A stretch of DNA of 9,851 bases from an uncultured Christensenellaceae bacterium (lineage in GTDB: Bacteria > Bacillota > Clostridia > Christensenellales > Pumilibacteraceae). How positions within the stretch are numbered: the first letter of the stretch is position 1; each line of letters opens with the position of its first letter. Location of the stretch: NCBI GenBank assembly GCA_910587805.1, contig CAJUNM010000051.1, positions 1-9,851 on the forward strand, given 5' to 3'. This document shows positions 5,821 to 9,851 of the stretch, one piece after another. The notes under the pieces were generated by a model that was not told where the DNA came from, did not search any database, and saw nothing but the letters and a program-made list of their open reading frames with translations. The position numbers and the translations under genes are program-made.

Positions 5821-8385
5821 TCATTCCACGCTCTTGAGCGCCTCGACCATGGAAATCTTTTTGAGCCGAGTGTTCAACAGCATAGTTGCTATCAGGCTGA
5901 AAACGAACGTCAACAGCATACAGCCGATAGCTACGTACCATGAAAAAAAGCTCGATATAAACACGTTGAACGACGCTGTTATCGTGCACAGCCAATACAG
6001 CAAGCCGTAGCCGAGCGGCAGACCCACCGCACAGCCTATTGCGGTTATGACCATATTTTCCACGATCACCATGTTCGCGGTCTCGTTGCGCTTATAGCCG
6101 AGGACCATGAGCGTGGCGATTTCGCGTGTGCGCTCTTTGAGGTTGGTGGCGGTTATATTATATATGACCGCAATTGCGAGCGCCGCCGCGCCCACGACGA
6201 ATATGACCACGACTATATCGAGCAAAGACATTTGCTTTTCAAGCGCCTCATAGCTCTCGCGAAACGTTTTCACACCGCGCACCGCATCGTAGCTTTTAAG
6301 CGCGGCGATCGCCGCATCGCGATCGGCTCCGGGCAGAAACGTTGCGTACGACGTATCGGCGTACAAGCCGACGTCGTTGTTAACAAAAACGTCGTACGAG
6401 CAATACGCCTTCTGCTCGAAATACTCGCACACGACCGCAGTCACGGTTATCTCGAACTCTACGCTTCTGTTGTCGAGCGAGTACCCGCTCACCTTAACCG
6501 TGTCGCCCGCTTTGCACCCGAGTTTTTTCGCGAGCATTTCGGGTATGACGAATGTATCGGACTCGAACAGCAATCTGTTCTTGCCGCCGAGATCGGTATA
6601 CAGCTTGATGCAATCGGCGTCGGCATACTTGTATTTCTTTTCGTCGGCATACGTGGGCAGAGCCATGACGGTAAGATCGGACGTCTTGCCGTCGAACTCG
6701 AATCGCCCCGAAAAATCGGGCACAAACGTGAGGTTGTGCATATACTCCTCGCCCGACGCATCGGCTATATGCTCGTACACTTCCTCGTTGTCGATGTCGA
6801 TCGCTATGTCCGTAACGATGGTAAGATCGTAGTCGGACGACGCGTCGTAACTTTTGAACGAAAATGCCATGTTATCTTTCAATCCGATGAGCGCGAGCAG
6901 TAACGCCAAGCATCCGATAATGCCGACCGACGAGAGGAATATTTTCATTTTGTGCAAAAACATATTGCGCAAGTTCATTTTAGCGCCGAAGCCGAGCCTG
7001 CTCCACAGCCGTTTCCAGCGCTCTACGAGTATGCGTTTGGTATTTTTCGGCGGTTTTTGCCGCATTGCTTGCGCGGGCACGGCGCGGAGCGTTCTGAAAC
7101 ACGAAATAAATGCGGACAGACTCGCAAGCGCCGCGCTTATGAGCACTCCGAGCAGCAAGAACAATCCGCTCATATGCGCAGTCGTGGGCGGCATCGAAAA
7201 CTGAAACGCATAAATAACGTCGAGCAAAACGGGAACGGAAAACATGCCTACAAGTCCGCCCAAAAACGCGCCTATAACGCTCGCAAACAGCGCGTAGAAA
7301 ATATACGAAAAATACACGTTGCCTTTGGATACTCCGAGCGCTTGCATGATGCCTATCTGCATGCGCTGACTTTCAACGGTTTTGGACAGCGAAATTACCG
7401 TTATAGCCGCCGCCACGCCGAAAAACAGCCACGGCAAAACCGCGGCGATCGCCGACAGCGTGTCGTTTATACCCGTGAACGCCGCGACAGACGGAAAATT
7501 TTTGCGCTCGAGCGTGTACATATACATGCCTGCGGGCATGCTCGGATCGTGGAAAATCTCGCCGAGCGTATTCTCGTCGGCAACCGAATATTCGGCGAAC
7601 AGCTTTTCAAAATCGGCGTTTCCTCGCGCCTTGACGCCCGTGTAAAGATTGATCCCGTCCGGCACGTTTTTATAGCTGAATATAGGGAAAGGCATTCCCT
7701 CGAAATACACGTTGGTATCGCTCTTATACGACTTGACCGCGCCGTAATCGATGTATCCCATAGCAAACTCGGCAGGCTGCGCGGCGGTATTCAAGATATT
7801 GACTTTGTATATTACGTCCGGCGAATGGTAAATGCCGCACACCGTAAAGTTACGGCTCTCGAGTTCGTACTCGGGCGTATACTGCGGCGTCGGGTTCATG
7901 CCGACTGTTATTTTTGATAACACGTTAAATTCGATACGCACCGTATCGCCGAGCTTTATTCCGTGCTCGTCGCAAAACACCTTATCCAAAATTATCTCGT
8001 ACATTCCCTCGCGCGGCAACATCCCGTCGTCGAGGATCCACGGCTCGTCTATGCCTTGCGTGAGCGTCGTTATCGTCGCGTCGAAACGGCTCTCTATCGA
8101 CGTAGTACCGCCGAGGTATACGCGAGTATGGAAAGTATCGTATCCCGCTACGGCGTCCACGCCCTCGCTCTCGGCGATCTTATCGACAGCCGCGGAATTG
8201 ACGTACATATACTCGGCGCGCGCGTCTGCGAGCAAACACTCGTCGTAATAATCGTTCACTTGCGCCGTAATGGCTGTTATGCCGTCGGTTATTCCCGCAA
8301 AGAAAAAACACCCGATAAAAATAATGATCAAGATCGAGATAAAACTGCCGATTGTTTCGCGAATATCGCGGAACGTCTTTTTCAT
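5821..8385 (-). CDS. FtsX-like ABC transporter permease, two-lobed (MacB type)
   Basis: This is the membrane subunit of an ABC system of the FtsX/MacB superfamily, in which ATP use on the inside drives movement of large extracytoplasmic domains. Residue numbers count from the ATG at 8385 (854 residues). One membrane segment lies near the N-terminus (13-34), then a large extracytoplasmic domain (about 40-305). Three segments follow (about 312-335, 362-394, 404-430), with the coupling-type motif RMQIGIMQALG at 341-351. A fifth segment (about 480-502), a second extracytoplasmic domain (about 505-715) and three more segments (about 721-745, 772-803, 812-840) repeat the plan, with REIATLMVLGY at 754-764. 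The ATG at 8385 has no ribosome site; a good GAGGTGA instead points to an in-frame ATA at 8412, and a TTG at 8463 overlaps the ATPase gene. The start is therefore uncertain. The gene follows the ATPase in the same operon. The substrate is unknown: lipid, peptide or antibiotic export, or cell-envelope sensing. Confidence 0.88.
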   Translation of the reverse strand: MKKTFRDIRETIGSFISILIIIFIGCFFFAGITDGITAITAQVNDYYDECLLADARAEYMYVNSAAVDKIAESEGVDAVAGYDTFHTRVYLGGTTSIESRFDATITTLTQGIDEPWILDDGMLPREGMYEIILDKVFCDEHGIKLGDTVRIEFNVLSKITVGMNPTPQYTPEYELESRNFTVCGIYHSPDVIYKVNILNTAAQPAEFAMGYIDYGAVKSYKSDTNVYFEGMPFPIFSYKNVPDGINLYTGVKARGNADFEKLFAEYSVADENTLGEIFHDPSMPAGMYMYTLERKNFPSVAAFTGINDTLSAIAAVLPWLFFGVAAAITVISLSKTVESQRMQIGIMQALGVSKGNVYFSYIFYALFASVIGAFLGGLVGMFSVPVLLDVIYAFQFSMPPTTAHMSGLFLLLGVLISAALASLSAFISCFRTLRAVPAQAMRQKPPKNTKRILVERWKRLWSRLGFGAKMNLRNMFLHKMKIFLSSVGIIGCLALLLALIGLKDNMAFSFKSYDASSDYDLTIVTDIAIDIDNEEVYEHIADASGEEYMHNLTFVPDFSGRFEFDGKTSDLTVMALPTYADEKKYKYADADCIKLYTDLGGKNRLLFESDTFVIPEMLAKKLGCKAGDTVKVSGYSLDNRSVEFEITVTAVVCEYFEQKAYCSYDVFVNNDVGLYADTSYATFLPGADRDAAIAALKSYDAVRGVKTFRESYEALEKQMSLLDIVVVIFVVGAAALAIAVIYNITATNLKERTREIATLMVLGYKRNETANMVIVENMVITAIGCAVGLPLGYGLLYWLCTITASFNVFISSFFSWYVAIGCMLLTFVFSLIATMLLNTRLKKISMVEALKSVE

Positions 8386-8409
8386 TATGTAATTTATATC
8401 CCGTGCTTT

Positions 8410-8423
8410 TATGCGATCACCTC
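8410..8423 (-). promoter_or_regulatory. Ribosome binding site aimed at an ATA codon of the permease gene
   Basis: On the minus strand GAGGTGA (8423-8417) is followed after TCGC by ATA (8412-8410), in frame with the permease. GAGG is 7 bases from the ATA, an ideal distance. The first in-frame ATG (8385) is 31 bases from this site, too far for it to serve. Read from the ATA, the protein would begin (M/I)KARDINYIMKKTF. Confidence 0.55.
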
Positions 8424-8443
8424 GACGCAATTTTATTGTTCCG

Positions 8444-9145
8444 CTACCATTCGATAGCGTCAATAGCGACGCGCGTTTCGTTGCGCACTATGCTTTCCGC
8501 CTTGCCGCTCTTTACATGTATGACCTTATCCGCCATGGGCGCTATCGCGCTGTTGTGCGTGATAAGCACTACCGTTTTTTTGTATCGTATGTTGACGTCC
8601 TCGAGCAGTTTAAGCACCATTTTGCCCGTTTTGTAATCGAGCGCGCCCGTCGGCTCGTCGCACAGCAAAAGCAACGGATTTTTCGCCACCGCACGCGCGA
8701 TCGCCACGCGTTGCTGTTCTCCGCCCGAAAGCTGGCTCGGAAAATTTGCCGCGCGATCGGACAAGCCGACTGCGTCGAGCGTTTCCGCAGGATCGAGATG
8801 GTTTGGCGCGACCGACGCCGCAAACTCCACGTTTTCGAGCGCGTTGAGATTCGTTATAAGATTGTAGAACTGAAAAACAAACCCCACCTTTTCGCGCCTG
8901 TACATGGTGAGTTTTTTCTGATTGTACTGCGTTATATCCTCGCCCGCGACCATGACCTGACCGCCGGACGCGCTGTCCATACCGCCCAAAATATTGAGAA
9001 TGGTGGACTTGCCCGCGCCCGACGCGCCGAGCACCACCACAAATTCTCCCTCCTCGACCGTAAAATCGACGCCGGACAACGCGGGTATCTCCACCTCGCC
9101 GAGTTTATAGATTTTACTTACGTTTTTGAATTCGATAAGACTCAT
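8444..9145 (-). CDS. ABC transporter ATP-binding protein, MacB/LolD-like
   Basis: This is the cytosolic ATPase that should pair with the FtsX-like permease encoded immediately downstream. The protein is 233 residues long and complete. It shows the Walker A motif GASGAGKST (40-48), the Q-loop glutamine in FQFYNL (Q92), the signature LSGGEQQR (139-146), Walker B ending LLLLCDEPTGALD with catalytic Glu164, and the switch histidine in LITHNS (His197). The EPTGALD form is typical of the MacB/LolD/FtsE branch. The ATG at 9145 is chosen because GGAG (9154-9151) lies 5 bases before it; the in-frame GTG at 9151 directly abuts that ribosome site and is unlikely. The stop is 58 bases before the permease ATG, or 31 before the possible ATA start. 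A 115-base gap containing repeats separates it from tetR. Confidence 0.95.
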   Translation of the reverse strand: MSLIEFKNVSKIYKLGEVEIPALSGVDFTVEEGEFVVVLGASGAGKSTILNILGGMDSASGGQVMVAGEDITQYNQKKLTMYRREKVGFVFQFYNLITNLNALENVEFAASVAPNHLDPAETLDAVGLSDRAANFPSQLSGGEQQRVAIARAVAKNPLLLLCDEPTGALDYKTGKMVLKLLEDVNIRYKKTVVLITHNSAIAPMADKVIHVKSGKAESIVRNETRVAIDAIEW

Positions 9146-9160
9146 GATCACTCCGAAAAT

Positions 9161-9265
9161 AATGCGTAATTCGTAATTAACTTTGCCGTCGCTCCGCCTT
9201 TTTATAATCTCGACCTTAATGCCGCGAAGCGGTCAATTCTTAATTCTAAATTCCGAATTCTTAAT
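9161..9265. repeat. Hairpin plus heptameric AATTCNN repeat, copy 2
   Basis: At the right, AATTCTT, AATTCTA, AATTCCG and AATTCTT follow one another exactly at 9235-9262, overlapping the tetR stop codon. CCGC-GAA-GCGG (9222-9232) is a 4-bp version of the GAA-loop hairpin of copy 1. At the left, AATGCGT, AATTCGT and AATTAAC (9161-9181) continue the 7-base rhythm. The element fills nearly the whole tetR-ATPase gap. A 19-base block (9235-9253) is identical to copy 1, and hairpin and heptamers are in the same order and orientation. Confidence 0.7.
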
Positions 9266-9755
9266 ATCCGAACAACGCAGCCGTCTTTTTTCTTCCGTAA
9301 TACGAGTACCATTTTTCCGCGAGCGTCTGTCTGTCGGCTATCGCCGTAAGCCCGTCGATAATATCGTCTATAAGCGACTTCAGCTCGATCTCGCGCTCCG
9401 TGCTCGCGCCTACGCCGCGCTCGCAGATAAAATCGAAATACACCTTATCCTCGGACGACAGCTCGTCGAACACTCCCTTTATCTCCGCGAATTTCTCGTC
9501 CGCGCTCATGTCCGCTTTGGCAATGACCGCAAGTTCGCTCTTTACCACCTTGAGCCGCTCTATGCAAAGCGCGCGCACGATCTCGTCCTTACTCTCGAAA
9601 TACACGTAAACGGTAGCCTTGGAATAGCCCGCCTCTTTGGAGAGCATATTCATGTTCATACCGTCGTAGCCGTGTTCGGTCAAAAGCCTGTCTGCGGCGG
9701 CGAGCATCGTTTTTTTATGATAGCGCGTCGCCGATTCTTTTTTTTCATTCGTCAT
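9261..9755 (-). CDS. TetR family transcriptional regulator
   Basis: This is a DNA-binding one-component regulator, most likely a repressor of its own cassette. The 164 residues are short for the family (usually about 190-200), with the shortening in the C-terminal ligand-binding half. The N-terminal helix-turn-helix is clear: RYHKKTMLAAADRLLTEHGYDG (11-32) leads into LSKEAGYSKATVYVYFESKDEIVRAL (38-63), where recognition-helix and YxYFxSK-type residues match TetR proteins. The remainder is helical and acidic, with no recognisable ligand site. The ATG at 9755 has no Shine-Dalgarno and lies 8 bases after a perfect -10, so translation should be nearly leaderless. The ATPase and permease genes follow on the same strand, so the regulator probably controls the transporter; its ligand is unknown. 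Confidence 0.9.
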   Translation of the reverse strand: MTNEKKESATRYHKKTMLAAADRLLTEHGYDGMNMNMLSKEAGYSKATVYVYFESKDEIVRALCIERLKVVKSELAVIAKADMSADEKFAEIKGVFDELSSEDKVYFDFICERGVGASTEREIELKSLIDDIIDGLTAIADRQTLAEKWYSYYGRKKTAALFGY

Positions 9756-9763
9756 TACTTATT

Positions 9764-9792
9764 ATTATACTACTTTTCGGCGCGTTTGTCAA
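9764..9792 (-). promoter_or_regulatory. Perfect consensus promoter of tetR
   Basis: On the minus strand TTGACA (9792-9787), a 17-base spacer and TATAAT (9769-9764) match the housekeeping sigma factor optimum in every position. The tetR ATG begins 8 bases after the -10, so the leader would be only 0-2 bases. A promoter this strong ahead of a TetR gene fits autorepression. A second minus-strand TATAAT at 9805-9800, paired with TTGTCA (9830-9825) at 19 bases, is a weaker alternative. Confidence 0.8.
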
Positions 9793-9830
9793 GACTAAAA
9801 TTATACGCACGTCGCCTATTTTCTTGACAA
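9786..9830. promoter_or_regulatory. 9-bp inverted repeat upstream of tetR, possible operator
   Basis: TTGTCAAGA (9786-9794) and TCTTGACAA (9822-9830) are exact inverted copies with 27 bases between them. The inner arm contains the tetR -35. The outer arm contains a TTGACA facing the other way. The symmetry could be a regulator site, but it could equally follow from two divergent -35 elements. Confidence 0.4.
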
Positions 9831-9851
9831 TAAACGGCTGTTTTGATAAAC
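9824..9851 (+). promoter_or_regulatory. Possible divergent promoter at the window edge
   Basis: TTGACA (9824-9829) on the plus strand is followed after 17 bases by TAAAC at 9847-9851, where the window ends. The partial -10 is a poor match, and its last base is not visible. If real, it would drive a gene beyond the window, divergent from tetR. Confidence 0.25.

Noticed and set aside
6952..7917. 321-codon plus-strand open frame antisense to the permease gene
   Set aside because: Extremely rich in Arg, His and Gln, and fully inside a convincing permease gene on the other strand.
8386..8463. TTG start at 8463 for the permease
   Set aside because: It overlaps the end of the ATPase gene and adds residues unlike a permease N-terminus. 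The ribosome site at 8423-8417 lies downstream of it.
9146..9151. GTG start of the ATPase two codons upstream
   Set aside because: It directly follows GGAG with no spacing, whereas the ATG at 9145 has the normal 5 bases.

Overview
The window looks like chromosomal DNA of a low-to-mid GC Gram-positive bacterium, most likely an uncultured clostridial Firmicute. The evidence is consensus sigma-A type promoters, strong GGAGG-type ribosome binding sites, rho-independent terminators, an ATP-type PEP carboxykinase, and a TetR/ABC/FtsX-like cassette of the kind common in Clostridia. The standard genetic code fits every gene. I see no rRNA, tRNA, CRISPR array, phage gene or transposase.

Layout, left to right. 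(1) 1-779: a plus-strand flavodoxin-fold oxidoreductase with the compact cysteine motif of iron-sulfur flavoproteins, visibly more AT-rich than its neighbours. (2) 780-1363: 584 bases without an intact gene. They hold two terminator-type hairpins, a minus-strand stretch that reads like a broken small ORF, a bulged hairpin, and the long pckA terminator. (3) 1364-3829: a minus-strand promoter-rsmA-pckA unit. The rsmA GTG start lies at the predicted transcription start, so the message should be leaderless. (4) 3835-5287: a minus-strand gene for a three-segment membrane protein with a Gln-rich linker and a charged helical tail, its terminator, and a palindrome-rich intergenic region shared with a divergent gene. 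(5) 5288-5746: a small, probably all-helical plus-strand protein. (6) 5773-9851: a minus-strand cassette of tetR, an ABC ATPase and an FtsX-like permease. Matching repeat elements (a small GAA-loop hairpin plus AATTCNN heptamers) follow both the tetR and the permease stop codons.

How the genes work together. TetR, ATPase and permease very probably form one regulated transporter unit: the ATPase is a MacB/LolD-type subunit that would power the two-lobed permease, and TetR is the likely local regulator. RsmA (late 16S rRNA maturation) and PckA (PEP/oxaloacetate interconversion) look co-transcribed but have no obvious functional link.

No clear previously undescribed multi-gene system is visible. 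The points most worth a second look are the two leaderless-type promoters, the permease whose good ribosome binding site points at an ATA codon, the heptameric repeat that abuts two stop codons, the membrane protein of unknown function, and the broken-ORF stretch at 949-1228.
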